Shown: positions 1-8,745 of the stretch, one piece after another | Layout of the letters: every line of letters begins with the position of its first letter | How positions within the stretch are numbered: the first letter of the stretch is position 1 | Origin: Oceanobacillus kimchii X50 | GTDB taxonomy: Bacteria > Bacillota > Bacilli > Bacillales > Amphibacillaceae | NCBI RefSeq assembly: GCF_000340475.1 | Contig: NZ_CM001792.1 | Span: 2,732,921-2,796,920, forward strand | Direction: 5' to 3' | Length of the DNA stretch: 64,000 bases | Made by a program: the position numbers and the translations under genes | Notes under the pieces: model-generated | Database searches by the model: none | The model's input: the letters and a program-made list of their open reading frames with translations, nothing else | Told to the model about the DNA's origin: nothing

Positions 1-32
1 CAAAAATATTTACACAAAAGTTAAATCCGAAT

Positions 33-235
33 GAATAGGTTTTGAAAACCCGCTTCAGAAATATACTTCGCTTTCCGTGGGTGACTGATGAGCCTCCGGT
101 TGCTTCGCAATCCGGGGTCTCACCTAGGCCTTACTCCCACAGGACAAGGAAGACCTCGACAACATTGCATCGCACGCAGAAAATCGATTTTTGATTTTCA
201 AGGAGATTCCGTATATTTCTTACGCTTATTCTAGC
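33..235. repeat. Dispersed hairpin element, copy E1
   Basis: This 282-base gene-free left edge holds an intergenic element seen three times in the window. Read on the minus strand it matches the copies at 56811-56915 and 12952-13097. Shared blocks are AGAAATATAC.GGAG near one end, GTGGGAG...CTCCCAC in the middle, GTATATTTCT, and a GGGTTTTCAAAACC-like end. The two halves are inverted repeats, so the element should fold into a long imperfect hairpin. This copy carries extra internal sequence (about 105-210). No coding potential was seen. A mobile (MITE-like) origin is inference. Confidence 0.6.
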
Positions 236-282
236 TATCATTCATTTGACTTTTGAAAAAAACTTTTTGTTATGTCCAATCT

Positions 283-522
283 CTATTGTTTGTCACGAGC
301 TTTTTTAATCCAAAATTTGAATACACCGTCTTCTTCCCTAGACTCCAGTAGTTCATGACCACCTGATTTAGCCCAAGCAGTCAAATCATTTTTTGCACCT
401 GGGTCGGTTGCGTGGATTTCGATAATCTCACCTGAATTAATTTTTCCTATTGCTTTCTTTGTTCTTACGATTGGCATTGGGCATGCCAATCCTTTTGCGT
501 CTAACACTTTTTTTACATTCAT
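283..522 (-). CDS. TusA-family sulfur carrier protein
   Basis: A 79-residue protein made of a single TusA/SirA domain. The signature CPMPIV starts at Cys14, the residue that carries persulfide sulfur in this family. It is the last gene of the leftward CstR-controlled operon, 30 bases after the persulfide dioxygenase gene. A strong AGGAGG precedes the ATG. It probably receives or passes sulfur between the rhodanese and DsrE-type proteins encoded upstream. The cytoplasmic carrier role rests on family knowledge. The exact partner cannot be told from sequence. Confidence 0.9.
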   Translation of the reverse strand: MNVKKVLDAKGLACPMPIVRTKKAIGKINSGEIIEIHATDPGAKNDLTAWAKSGGHELLESREEDGVFKFWIKKARDKQ

Positions 523-553
523 TTTTTATCCTCCTAATTAGTTAAAGTTTAAG

Positions 554-1675
554 TTAGCGAATAGCACATCGGTTTGGACCAATCTCCATTTCACGCTGTT
601 TTTCTATATCTGGGTTAATTTTACCTATATTGGTTTCACGAATTTGTTGATAAGCATTTGGTTGTGGCGGTAAATTTTTTGTAACAGATCTTGTAAACGC
701 TTCTTCGTCCATATTCAATCCGTGGTTTTCTTCATATAGCTTGGCTAATTTTTTCGCTACAGTACCATCCTCATTCAACTCTTCCATAATCATAAAGTGT
801 GCTGGCAATACAATTAATTCACCAGACAGTTCTTTATACTTGTTATACAGGCTATCTCTTAAATTATCACTCCATGATTCAGCTTTTCCGGCTAAGTCTG
901 GTCTTCCGATGGAATCAATAAATAAAATATCGCCTGTCAATAGATACATATCATCAATAATCAACGATGTTGAACCAATCGTGTGCCCTGGTGTATAAAT
1001 TGCTTTTATATCAACCGTTGAAGAACCAACTGTCAGTTGACTGCCGTCTTCTAGTCTTTCATATTGAAAGGTAACCTCTTCTGCATCCCGTGGTGGTAGC
1101 CAATAAGACCCACTTGTTTGTTCTGCAAGTTTGCGTCCTCCGGAAATATGATCTGCATGTAAGTGCGTATCAATCGCGTGTATAATTTTGACTTCTTTTT
1201 CTTCCGTAAATTTCATATATTTATCTATCATTCTTGTCGAATCGATAATTGCCGCTTCTCCATCTGAGATAATCATATAAGATAAACATCCTTTTCCGAT
1301 TCGTACAAATTGATACAATTCACCTTTACCAATTAAATCACCTAATTTTATTGGCTCTAAATGCTCACTCCATGCTTTCATTCCACCTTCAAGATAGAAA
1401 ACATCAACATCTTTCTCAACAAGCATTTCCGCTACCATCACCGAAGAGCCTTCTTTTGCACAAACCACCAGAATATCTTTATCAGATGGCAGTTCCGTTA
1501 CTAAACCATCGACACCTTCTAATAATTCAAAATAAGGAATGTTCTTGTACGTAAGTTTTTCACCTTCTATTTTCCAATCTTCAAAATCTGATTGATTACG
1601 AACATCCAAAATAAACAATTCTTCTTTTTGCAAAATGCGCTGTGTTAATTCATCTGTGCTCATCTTTGTTATCAT
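554..1675 (-). CDS. Rhodanese-MBL fusion, persulfide dioxygenase-like (CstB-type function)
   Basis: A 373-residue protein from the ATG at 1675. That ATG follows GAGGG; the longer reading frame to 1762 would overlap the upstream gene. Residues 1-110 form a rhodanese domain with the active-site Cys72 in CAKEGSS. Residues 115-300 form an ETHE1-like metallo-beta-lactamase fold with HLHADH at 171-176, His231, Asp249 and His293. His171, His231 and Asp249 would bind the single Fe(II) of persulfide dioxygenases. It likely oxidises glutathione-, bacillithiol- or CoA-persulfide to sulfite or thiosulfate. In staphylococcal CstB the dioxygenase domain comes first; here the rhodanese precedes it. The operon context strongly supports sulfide detoxification. 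Confidence 0.87.
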   Translation of the reverse strand: MITKMSTDELTQRILQKEELFILDVRNQSDFEDWKIEGEKLTYKNIPYFELLEGVDGLVTELPSDKDILVVCAKEGSSVMVAEMLVEKDVDVFYLEGGMKAWSEHLEPIKLGDLIGKGELYQFVRIGKGCLSYMIISDGEAAIIDSTRMIDKYMKFTEEKEVKIIHAIDTHLHADHISGGRKLAEQTSGSYWLPPRDAEEVTFQYERLEDGSQLTVGSSTVDIKAIYTPGHTIGSTSLIIDDMYLLTGDILFIDSIGRPDLAGKAESWSDNLRDSLYNKYKELSGELIVLPAHFMIMEELNEDGTVAKKLAKLYEENHGLNMDEEAFTRSVTKNLPPQPNAYQQIRETNIGKINPDIEKQREMEIGPNRCAIR

Positions 1676-1727
1676 TTTTATACCCTCATCTGTATCTGAA
1701 ATATTAAAAATAAAATGCCTTCTCGGC

Positions 1728-2309
1728 TTAAATATCGCTTTGCATATACCCTGACCATTCACTCATCCCTGGTTTGACATTAACTACATTTCCAAAACCG
1801 CTATCAATGAGCTTTTGAGCTGCCATCCCGCTACGTGTACCAGTTCGGCAAATAATATAGATTGTCTTGTCTTTATCTAGTTCGTCCTTGCGATTATCTA
1901 TTTCTCCTAAAGGAATGGAAATCGCCTGTGGAATATGGCCAAATGCATATTCTGCTTGCTCACGCACGTCTACCAATATTGCTTGATCGGTATGATAGTC
2001 CAATAACTTTTTCATTAATTCTTCGTTATCTATAGTTTTTGAGAATATCATTTCTTCTTTTTCCACCTCTGTAGTCTTTCGTAAATAATGCTTGAGTACA
2101 TTACCTTCTTCGATTGTTCCCAAATATTGGTGTCCAGCACTGTTTGTCCAAGCCTGTATATCCGCTTTTGAACCTTGATCAGTTGCAAGAATTTCAACTA
2201 TTTCCCCTGCATTCACATTATTCATCGCTTTTTTCGTTTTTACAATTGGCATTGGACATGCAAATCCCTTAGCATCAACTTGATGATCTGTTTTCAAGTA
2301 TTCCATCAT
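1728..2309 (-). CDS. TusA-rhodanese fusion sulfurtransferase (CstA-like)
   Basis: A 193-residue protein from the ATG at 2309, placed just after GGGAGG. The upstream in-frame extension to 2366 overlaps the dsrE-like gene and lacks such a site. Residues 8-80 are a TusA domain with CPMP at Cys18. Residues 90-193 are a single rhodanese domain with the loop CRTGTR at Cys154. It joins the same modules found in staphylococcal CstA, whose DsrE part is here a separate gene just upstream. It probably relays persulfide sulfur from thiols to the dioxygenase encoded downstream. Confidence 0.9.
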   Translation of the reverse strand: MMEYLKTDHQVDAKGFACPMPIVKTKKAMNNVNAGEIVEILATDQGSKADIQAWTNSAGHQYLGTIEEGNVLKHYLRKTTEVEKEEMIFSKTIDNEELMKKLLDYHTDQAILVDVREQAEYAFGHIPQAISIPLGEIDNRKDELDKDKTIYIICRTGTRSGMAAQKLIDSGFGNVVNVKPGMSEWSGYMQSDI

Positions 2310-2325
2310 AGTTTCCTCCCTTAGA

Positions 2326-2802
2326 TTATATGAATAGGTTAATTTGTCCCTCCTCAGCATCACCAATATATGCAGCCACTCCTGCGTACTCGATGTAATC
2401 TATCAATTCTTCTTTTTGAAGTCCTAGCAAATCCATTGTCATCGTACATGCAATTAACTTCACATCTTGTTCTTGAGCTAAATTAATTAAATCTGGTAAT
2501 GGCATCGCATTATGCTTTTTCATTATTTGCTTTATCATTTTTGGTCCCATCCCACCATAATTCATCTTGGATAGCCCCATTTTATTTGCACCGCGCGGCA
2601 TCATTTTCGCAAACATCTTTTCCATGAAACCTTTCTTGAGAGGTACTTGTTCTTCTTTTCTGAGTGCATTTAGCCCCCAAAATGTATGGAAGATGGTTAC
2701 CTCATGGTCATATGCTGCTGCACCATTCGCAATAATGTATGCAGCCATTGCTTTATCATAATCTCCACTAAAAAGTACAATGGTTGTCTTCTTTTTTTCC
2801 AT
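2326..2802 (-). CDS. DsrE/DsrF-like sulfurtransferase subunit
   Basis: A 158-residue soluble protein of the DsrE/DsrF/DrsH-like family. The N-terminus has the beta-strand/FSGDYDKA pattern, and a conserved Cys119 lies in LIACTMTMD near the C-terminal half. A hydrophobic, Met-rich insert (about 55-100) is common in the DsrE2-type subfamily. It is the first structural gene of the sulfur operon. The start ATG follows AAGGAGG, and a CstR operator abuts the ribosome binding site. The proposed role is a persulfide carrier acting with the TusA and rhodanese proteins. Confidence 0.88.
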   Translation of the reverse strand: MEKKKTTIVLFSGDYDKAMAAYIIANGAAAYDHEVTIFHTFWGLNALRKEEQVPLKKGFMEKMFAKMMPRGANKMGLSKMNYGGMGPKMIKQIMKKHNAMPLPDLINLAQEQDVKLIACTMTMDLLGLQKEELIDYIEYAGVAAYIGDAEEGQINLFI

Positions 2803-2820
2803 AATTCTTTCCTCCTTTTT

Positions 2821-2836
2821 ATACCCGCATAGGTAT
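2821..2836. promoter_or_regulatory. CstR operator O1 (proximal to dsrE-like gene)
   Basis: ATACCCGCATAGGTAT is an imperfect dyad matching the known CstR/CsoR-type operator pattern, ATACC(C) arms around a GC-rich core. It lies immediately upstream of the AAGGAGG of the dsrE-like gene. Repressor binding here would block elongation or the promoter of the sulfur operon. Confidence 0.8.
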
Positions 2837-2891
2837 TAAATTAATGAAATAAAAAACGAGTGAATTAGATAACTTATAATCCTAGTTACCC

Positions 2892-2907
2892 ATACCCGCA
2901 TAGGTAT
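2892..2907. promoter_or_regulatory. CstR operator O2
   Basis: This is a second exact copy of ATACCCGCATAGGTAT, 71 bases upstream of O1 and in the same orientation. The two flank the likely promoter of the dsrE-tusA/rhd-pdo-tusA operon. The pair suggests cooperative or double-lock repression. Confidence 0.8.
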
Positions 2908-2944
2908 ATATTATTACTAAAAAAAGGAACTGTCAACCTTTTTA

Positions 2945-3205
2945 TTATCTGCTCTTTACAAGCATATTGACAGCTTCTTTCACTAGTTCATCACTATCTT
3001 CACCACGTTCTTCTGCGTTTCGGACACACTCAATTAAATTCGTACTGACTAAAACACCAATCGTACGGTCAATGGCTGTCCGGCTTGCAGACAACTGTGT
3101 AATAATATCTTTACACTCTTTTTCTTCTTCCATCATCTTCAAGACTCCCCGAAGTTGTCCTTCAATTCGTTTTAATCTATTTTTAGTTTGAACATCGTAT
3201 TCCAT
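2945..3205 (-). CDS. cstR: Persulfide-sensing CsoR-family repressor CstR
   Basis: An 86-residue, all-helical DUF156/CsoR-family regulator. Cys31 and Cys60 are both present at the positions used by CstR to form di- or trisulfide crosslinks with reactive sulfur. The CsoR copper-ligand His is replaced by Asn56, so copper sensing is unlikely. The gene lies upstream of, and on the same strand as, the sulfur operon. Its own promoter carries an operator in the spacer, so it should be autoregulated. The call rests on Cys pattern, operators and neighbours together. Confidence 0.93.
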   Translation of the reverse strand: MEYDVQTKNRLKRIEGQLRGVLKMMEEEKECKDIITQLSASRTAIDRTIGVLVSTNLIECVRNAEERGEDSDELVKEAVNMLVKSR

Positions 3206-3249
3206 TATTATTTCCCCTCCTATCCTCTATTTTCGTAACGATTGCCTTC

Positions 3250-3278
3250 ATTTTATACCCCTATAGGTATAATGTCAA
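3250..3278 (-). promoter_or_regulatory. cstR promoter with CstR operator in the spacer
   Basis: On the minus strand, TTGACA (3273-3278) and TAAAAT (3250-3255) are separated by exactly 17 bases. The dyad ATACCCCTATAGGTAT (3255-3270) fills that spacer. Repressor occupancy would exclude RNA polymerase, giving autoregulation relieved by persulfides. Confidence 0.82.
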
Positions 3279-3324
3279 ATGGACAGACTTTTGATTTGGA
3301 AATCAGATCAAATTGTATAATAAA

Positions 3325-3367
3325 AAAAACCAAAAGTTAGACTATCTACTCTAACTTTTGGGTTTTT
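3325..3367 (-). terminator. Rho-independent terminator of prkA
   Basis: The stem AACCAAAAGTTAG / CTAACTTTTGGGTT with a 10-base loop is followed on the minus strand by a run of eight T residues. It lies 20 bases past the prkA stop. The flanking A run means it could also work rightward. Confidence 0.85.
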
Positions 3368-3386
3368 ATCATATCTATTTATCTAT

Positions 3387-5282
3387 TTACCTATTCAATA
3401 AACTTCCAACATATCGAAGTAATTCATTAGCAGAAACTGAATTATAACCATGTTCATCAATAAGACGAGCAATAACTTCATTAATTTTCTTTAGTTGTGA
3501 TTCATCCGGTGTTTTGGACGAGGTGGTGATTTTAACCACATCTTTTAAATCTGCAAATAACTTCTTCTGAATTGCTTCTCTTAAACGTTCATGCGAATTA
3601 TAATCAAAACGTTTCCCTTTTCGAGCATAAGCTGATAACCGAATTAAAATTTCTTCTCGGAATGCTTTCTTCGCATTTTCTGAAATTCCTATTTGTTCTT
3701 CAATCGAACGCATTAATTTTTCATCTGGATTCATTTCTTCTCCAGTCAATGGATCACGAAGCTTATTCTTATTGCAATATGCTTCCACATTGTCGAGATA
3801 ATTGTCCATTAATGTCTTGGCAGATTCTTCATATGAATAAACAAATGCTTTTTGTACTTCTTTCTTAGCAATTTCATCATATTCTTTTCGTGCAATCGAG
3901 ATGTAATTTAAATACGTTTCCAAATCGTCTTTGGAAATGGATGGATGTTGATCTAAACCTTCTTTCAGTGAGCGAAGAACATCCAATGCATTAATGGAAG
4001 GGACTTCTTTACGAATAATGGTAGAAGATATTCGATTAATGACATATCTCGGATCTATTCCATCCATGCCTTCATCTTGATATTCTTTCCGCAATTCTTC
4101 TACGTCTACTTGATTAAAACCTTCTACATTTTCGCCATCATAAAGACGCATTTTCTTAACAATATCAACGCCTTGTTTTTTTGATTCTTTTAATCTACTT
4201 AAAATAGAAAAGATAGCAGCAGCTCGTAAAGCATGTGGTGCTACATGTACATCTGATATATCACTTTCTTTAATCATTTTTTGATAAATACGTTCCTCTT
4301 CGCTAACTTTCAAATTATAAGGTATTGGCATAACAATCATTCGAGAATGTAATGCTTCATTTTTCTTATTAGAAATAAATGATTTATACTCTGATTCATT
4401 CGTGTGAGCAATTATAAGTTCATCTGCCGATATCAGAGCAAACCTTCCAGCTTTAAAGTTTCCTTCTTGTGTTAAGGAAAGTAGATGCCATAAAAATTTC
4501 TCATCACTCTTTAAAATTTCCTGGAATTCCATCATTCCTCGATTTGCTTTATTTAGTTCTCCATCAAAACGATAAGCACGGGGATCTGATTCAGAACCAA
4601 ACTCTGCTATTGTAGAAAAATCTATACTTCCTGTTAAATCAGCGATATCTTGTGATTTAGGATCGGACGGACTAAACGTACCAATTCCTACTCGTTTATC
4701 TTCAGAGAAAAAGATTCTCTCTACTTTTACATCCTCAATTCTCCCACCGTATTCTTTATCTAATCTCATCGTATTTAATGGTGATAAACTACCTTCAATA
4801 CGAATACCATATTCTTGAAAAAAATCTTCTCTTAAATGTTGTGGAATTAAATGTAGAGGATCTTCATGCATCGGACATCCTTTTATTGCATACACTGCAC
4901 CTTCATCTGTCCGAGAGTATTGCTCTAGTCCTCGCTTCAACATACTAACAATCGTTGATTTTCCCCCACTTACCGGCCCCATTAATAACAATATACGTTT
5001 TCTAACATCGAGGCGTTTTGCAGCTGGATGAAAATATTCTTCTACTAATCGTTCAATTGCAGACTCTAAGCCAAAAATGGACGATCCAAAAAATTCATAC
5101 ATCCTACGACCATCACGTTCCTTTACTCCTGCACTTTTAACCATATTATACACACGTGAATGTGCGGTTTGAGCAACTTCTGGACGTTCCTTTACAATCT
5201 CTAAATAATCTGCGAATGTACCTTCCCATTCTAATCGTTTTTCTTCATCTCTCAAATTTTTCACTCTGTTGATTATATCCAT
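3387..5282 (-). CDS. prkA: Serine protein kinase PrkA (AAA+ type)
   Basis: A 631-residue protein of normal family length. An N-terminal PrkA AAA+ domain carries Walker A GPVSGGKST at 102-110. The C-terminal half (about 380-631) is the PrkA kinase-like/hinge domain. PrkA phosphorylates protein targets in E. coli and B. subtilis and is linked to sporulation and stationary-phase control. In B. subtilis it belongs to the SigE regulon, and a SigE-like promoter is visible here. GGAGGGA precedes the ATG. The usual partner genes yhbH/yeaH and spoVR are not adjacent. Confidence 0.95.
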   Translation of the reverse strand: MDIINRVKNLRDEEKRLEWEGTFADYLEIVKERPEVAQTAHSRVYNMVKSAGVKERDGRRMYEFFGSSIFGLESAIERLVEEYFHPAAKRLDVRKRILLLMGPVSGGKSTIVSMLKRGLEQYSRTDEGAVYAIKGCPMHEDPLHLIPQHLREDFFQEYGIRIEGSLSPLNTMRLDKEYGGRIEDVKVERIFFSEDKRVGIGTFSPSDPKSQDIADLTGSIDFSTIAEFGSESDPRAYRFDGELNKANRGMMEFQEILKSDEKFLWHLLSLTQEGNFKAGRFALISADELIIAHTNESEYKSFISNKKNEALHSRMIVMPIPYNLKVSEEERIYQKMIKESDISDVHVAPHALRAAAIFSILSRLKESKKQGVDIVKKMRLYDGENVEGFNQVDVEELRKEYQDEGMDGIDPRYVINRISSTIIRKEVPSINALDVLRSLKEGLDQHPSISKDDLETYLNYISIARKEYDEIAKKEVQKAFVYSYEESAKTLMDNYLDNVEAYCNKNKLRDPLTGEEMNPDEKLMRSIEEQIGISENAKKAFREEILIRLSAYARKGKRFDYNSHERLREAIQKKLFADLKDVVKITTSSKTPDESQLKKINEVIARLIDEHGYNSVSANELLRYVGSLLNR

Positions 5283-5315
5283 CGATGACTCCCTCCATCT
5301 TGCAACGATTTCTAT

Positions 5316-5344
5316 ATCCTATGCATAGGCTATTTAAATCATGC
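5316..5344 (-). promoter_or_regulatory. Candidate SigE-type promoter of prkA
   Basis: On the minus strand, GCATGATT (5337-5344) precedes CATAGGAT (5316-5323) by 13 bases. The second box fits the SigE -10 pattern CATANNNT. The first is a weak match to the -35. Known SigE control of B. subtilis prkA makes it plausible. Confidence 0.45.
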
Positions 5345-5495
5345 TTGTACAAATAATTTTGACGAATAGTCCTTATGAGATAACTCCTAATTCGACAAAT
5401 ATAATAAAATACCACATTTACAGATTGTTTTTCCACGTCTATCCTCATGATTAAGCATAAGAAATGCAGGGATTACATCCTATCACATTCAAAAT

Positions 5496-5540
5496 AAAAA
5501 AATCTGTAGATAGCAAAACTGCTGCTCTACAGATTTTTAT
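5496..5540 (-). terminator. Terminator after the IscA-like gene
   Basis: The stem AAATCTGTAGA / TCTACAGATTT is followed on the minus strand by an A/T-rich T run. It lies just beyond the stop at 5545. Confidence 0.8.
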
Positions 5541-5544
5541 ATAA

Positions 5545-5847
5545 TTAATGATGATGGTGATGGCCTTTTGTTGGATTCGTTATTACAAATCCTTCATCTT
5601 CCACAAAGAAGTATTGAATCCAAATTCCATCTAAAAATTCTTCTCTAGAATCTAATATAATATCGACATCTTTGTCAGTTTGTACAATAACATCATGTTC
5701 ACCGGGAGTATCTAAAGACATCCCATAATGTGCGTGATCACCATGCATATGAGAGATATATATACGAACCTTTTTATCTGAGCCATCCTCTAACAACATA
5801 CGTTTTAATACCTTTGCTGCATTACGATTAATTTTTACTTTCATCAT
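5545..5847 (-). CDS. HesB/IscA-like small protein without cysteines, natural His tail
   Basis: A 100-residue protein resembling the HesB/IscA fold: N-terminal AAKVLKRML helix, a VRIYISHMHGDHAHYGM strand region, and a central D-rich segment. The three Cys of true A-type Fe-S carriers are absent, so Fe-S transfer as in IscA is unlikely. The last residues are KGHHHHH, a native poly-His end that, with HMHGDHAH, could bind metal. It is one of several Cys-free HesB-like proteins of Bacillaceae with unknown function. The gene stands alone between a lipoprotein gene and prkA. Confidence 0.65.
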   Translation of the reverse strand: MMKVKINRNAAKVLKRMLLEDGSDKKVRIYISHMHGDHAHYGMSLDTPGEHDVIVQTDKDVDIILDSREEFLDGIWIQYFFVEDEGFVITNPTKGHHHHH

Positions 5848-5867
5848 GTCATCTCCATTTCTTTAGT

Positions 5868-6308
5868 TTAGCTAATAATTTCTTCATTATATCTATCAAA
5901 ACTCATTCGATCACTATTGACAAGAATATAGCTTGCTTCACCACGAATTATCGTCCAAACAACCACTTCTTGATCGTTCGTTTGAGCCACTACAATACTC
6001 CAATCATCGTTATCATACCGCTTTTCTAGTTCTTCTACATAACTATCTTGCATTTCTCTAATACGTAATTCTTTCAAATTCATCATGTTTACACCATAGC
6101 GATTTCTTACATCTTCAGCCATTTCTTGCGTTAGTTCTTCAGCGGAATGTTGTGCCAAATACTCCTCAGAAAAATATCTAGCAACTAATTCATCGTCTTC
6201 CACAATTGCAGCTTCATATGCATCCGCTACTACCTTTACGGAAGTTGGACTAAGGCAGCCTACTAATAATAGCGGGATACATAGGATAATTGGCAATATT
6301 TTTTTCAT
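5868..6308 (-). CDS. Small acidic lipoprotein, function unknown
   Basis: A 146-residue precursor with a hydrophobic signal peptide and lipobox LLVGC at about residues 14-18, so it is probably anchored to the outer face of the membrane. The mature part is rich in Glu/Asp and has an NTF2-like flavour: an early helix EAAIVEDDELVARYF, then strands WSIVVAQ and VVVWTIIRG. No family was recognised with certainty. It ends 20 bases upstream of the IscA-like start and may share its transcript. Confidence 0.7.
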   Translation of the reverse strand: MKKILPIILCIPLLLVGCLSPTSVKVVADAYEAAIVEDDELVARYFSEEYLAQHSAEELTQEMAEDVRNRYGVNMMNLKELRIREMQDSYVEELEKRYDNDDWSIVVAQTNDQEVVVWTIIRGEASYILVNSDRMSFDRYNEEIIS

Positions 6309-6500
6309 TTTTTAACTCCTAACTGACAACATTCTAGTATGATTGTAAGCGATTTGTTGAATTTTGTGAAACTAAAAGTCGAAAAATAATAGAAAATAAG
6401 AACTAAATTTATGATACTGCTACTCCTATCTTTAACAGATTGTGTTATAATAAAATGTTATTTTCTGAAAATACATACATAGTAGGAAGGTGCTAACTTC

Positions 6501-7730
6501 ATGAATTTTTCTTCTCGTAGTAAGGTTGCATGGATTGCCATTATTACGGGGGTTGCGGTTATGGGTGATGCCATGTTATTTATCGTGCTCCCGTTATTTT
6601 GGCAAGATTTTGGACTTACGGAAATATGGCAAATTGGAGTATTGTTATCGATTAATCGTTTTATTCGATTGCCATTAAATCCATTAGTGGGCTTTTTTTA
6701 TAAACATTTCCAACTGAGGACAGGCGTTTTTATTGCACTCATTCTTGCCGTAATTACCACATTATCTTATGGTATCTTTGAAGGATTTTGGATGCTTGTT
6801 ATTATGCGGGCTTTATGGGGAGTAGCCTGGTCGTTTATAAGATTAGGAGGATTTTTAACAGTCATAGATGTAACAACTGATAATAATCGTGGATGGCATA
6901 TGGGGTTGTATAATGGATTATGGGGATTAGGTGGTCTTACCGGTATGTTAGCAGGAGGATTCTTAGTCGATCAAACTTCTATTCTATTTGTTACTGCGTT
7001 ATTTTCTCTTATTAGTTTACTAGCAATACCAGTGGCTTGGTTTGTGGTCCCTCCTAATAGAGGTGAGAAACAAGATTCTCCCGCTCCTATTTCAGTCCAA
7101 AAAACAAAATGGCTGACTCCTTTCACTGTACTCGTTCTAGCTACAGGGATTACCCAAGGCTTTATTATTATGGGATTATTTAATTCAACTATCAGTCCTT
7201 TACTAGAAAATGTATATCAACGTCCAATACAAATAGGAACTATTATTCTAGGAGTAGCTACGTTAGCTGGTACTATGCAAGCTATCAGATGGGCATGGGA
7301 CCCATTTATTGCTCCAGCCATCGGTAAAATGATCGATCAGCGTACTCTCATTTATCCAATTATTCTTGTCCCGCTAATTGGTGGATCTATTCTATTATCA
7401 GCAATGGCATATACTTCTTCCATTGCAATGTTAATTTTATTTATATTCTTATTCCAATTATTATCAACAATATTTACCACTACCACAGACACACTCGCGG
7501 CTCGTGCTGCCGTTCGTACGGATCGTGTTAAAATGATGACCGCTCATACGGTAGTTGTAGATGTTGGTTCAGCATTAGGTCCGATGGTTTCATTCATAAT
7601 TTTAATGTATTTGCCACTTTCTGCAGTGTACATTTTTGCTAGTTTTCTAATGATAACTTTAGCCATATTTTGGATTGTATTTCGCAGGCTTGAATTAGAA
7701 ACAACAAACGTACAAAGTAATATAAGTTGA
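6501..7730 (+). CDS. MFS permease
   Basis: A 409-residue integral membrane protein with about 12 predicted hydrophobic segments and a charged central loop near residues 185-200. The pattern GGLTGMLAGGFLVDQ around TM5 fits drug- or metabolite-efflux MFS carriers. The start ATG follows AGGAAGG. The substrate is not predictable. It is followed after 62 bases by a HAD phosphatase gene on the same strand, possibly in one transcript. Confidence 0.85.
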   Translation: MNFSSRSKVAWIAIITGVAVMGDAMLFIVLPLFWQDFGLTEIWQIGVLLSINRFIRLPLNPLVGFFYKHFQLRTGVFIALILAVITTLSYGIFEGFWMLVIMRALWGVAWSFIRLGGFLTVIDVTTDNNRGWHMGLYNGLWGLGGLTGMLAGGFLVDQTSILFVTALFSLISLLAIPVAWFVVPPNRGEKQDSPAPISVQKTKWLTPFTVLVLATGITQGFIIMGLFNSTISPLLENVYQRPIQIGTIILGVATLAGTMQAIRWAWDPFIAPAIGKMIDQRTLIYPIILVPLIGGSILLSAMAYTSSIAMLILFIFLFQLLSTIFTTTTDTLAARAAVRTDRVKMMTAHTVVVDVGSALGPMVSFIILMYLPLSAVYIFASFLMITLAIFWIVFRRLELETTNVQSNIS

Positions 7731-7792
7731 ATACTATTACTACTTTCTCCATAATAGAGTCGTATGACATCGTTAAAGAATAGAGGGATATA

Positions 7793-8581
7793 GTGGTTAA
7801 AGAATCAAGTATTATATTTTTTGATATTGATGGCACCCTTCTAACTGAAGGGGATAAATTATTACCGCCTTCAACGAAAGATGCAATATTTCAATTAAAA
7901 AAGCTTGGGCATGAGGTTGCGATTGCTACTGGTCGGGCACCATTTATGTTTGAAGATATACGAAAAGAACTAGAAATTGATACGTATGTCTGCTATAACG
8001 GTCAATACGTTGTGTATAAAGGTAAAGTTATATATGCGAACCCACTAAAGGCAAGTTCTCTAGAAGAACTTACTCAGTTTGCCCTTGATCGAGATCACCC
8101 CATTGTGTTTATGAATCATGAGTCCATGAAAGCGAATGTACCAGAAGATCATGAATATATTCAAGAAAGTATTAACAGCTTAAAATCAGTACATTATCCT
8201 ACACATGATCCAGCTTTCTATAAAGGCAGAGAAATATATCAGGCACTTTTATTTAATACAGCTGGAGAAGAAAAGCAATATGAAAAAGCGTTTGAGGATT
8301 TTCAATTTGTTCGTTGGCATGACAAATCCGTCGACATTTTGCCAGCCAATGGTTCTAAAGCAAATGGAATTAACAAATTATTAGCTTATACGGACTATCC
8401 GGATGAAAAGCAGTATGCATTTGGAGATGGTCTTAATGATATTGAAATGCTTACGGAAGTTCAAAACAGTGTAGCGATGGGTAATGGGCAACCAGAAGCA
8501 AAGGCTGCAGCACGTTATATTACAAAATCCGTAAATAACGATGGAATATTACATGGATTAAAAATGGTTGGATTACTGTGA
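7793..8581 (+). CDS. HAD-superfamily (Cof-type) phosphatase
   Basis: A 262-residue protein starting with GTG after AGAGGG. Motif I FFDIDGTLL lies at the N-terminus. A cap segment covers about 85-185, and motif IV GDGLNDIEML is near residue 210. These are hallmarks of Cof/YidA-type sugar-phosphate or nucleotide phosphatases (HAD IIB cap). The physiological substrate is unknown. Confidence 0.88.
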   Translation: MVKESSIIFFDIDGTLLTEGDKLLPPSTKDAIFQLKKLGHEVAIATGRAPFMFEDIRKELEIDTYVCYNGQYVVYKGKVIYANPLKASSLEELTQFALDRDHPIVFMNHESMKANVPEDHEYIQESINSLKSVHYPTHDPAFYKGREIYQALLFNTAGEEKQYEKAFEDFQFVRWHDKSVDILPANGSKANGINKLLAYTDYPDEKQYAFGDGLNDIEMLTEVQNSVAMGNGQPEAKAAARYITKSVNNDGILHGLKMVGLL

Positions 8582-8592
8582 TTAAAATTTGG

Positions 8593-8635
8593 TCCCCTGC
8601 AATTAGATTTTAAAATAATTGCAAGGGGATTTTTT
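8593..8635 (+). terminator. Terminator after HAD phosphatase gene
   Basis: The stem CCCCTGCAATTA / TAATTGCAAGGGG is followed by a T run, 12 bases after the stop codon. It separates this gene from the catalase gene. Confidence 0.88.
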
Positions 8636-8745
8636 ATTGCAATAAGGGTATTATCCGTATCATGTCATTTCTGAACTCTGACTTGAATACACTCTTAATG
8701 ATGTTTTTGGAAAAATCTCTATGCTTTATTAGGAGGGGTATAAAT

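Noticed and set aside
5245..5448. 67-residue minus-strand frame upstream of prkA
   Set aside because: It overlaps the prkA start and promoter region, has no ribosome binding site and shows random-looking composition.
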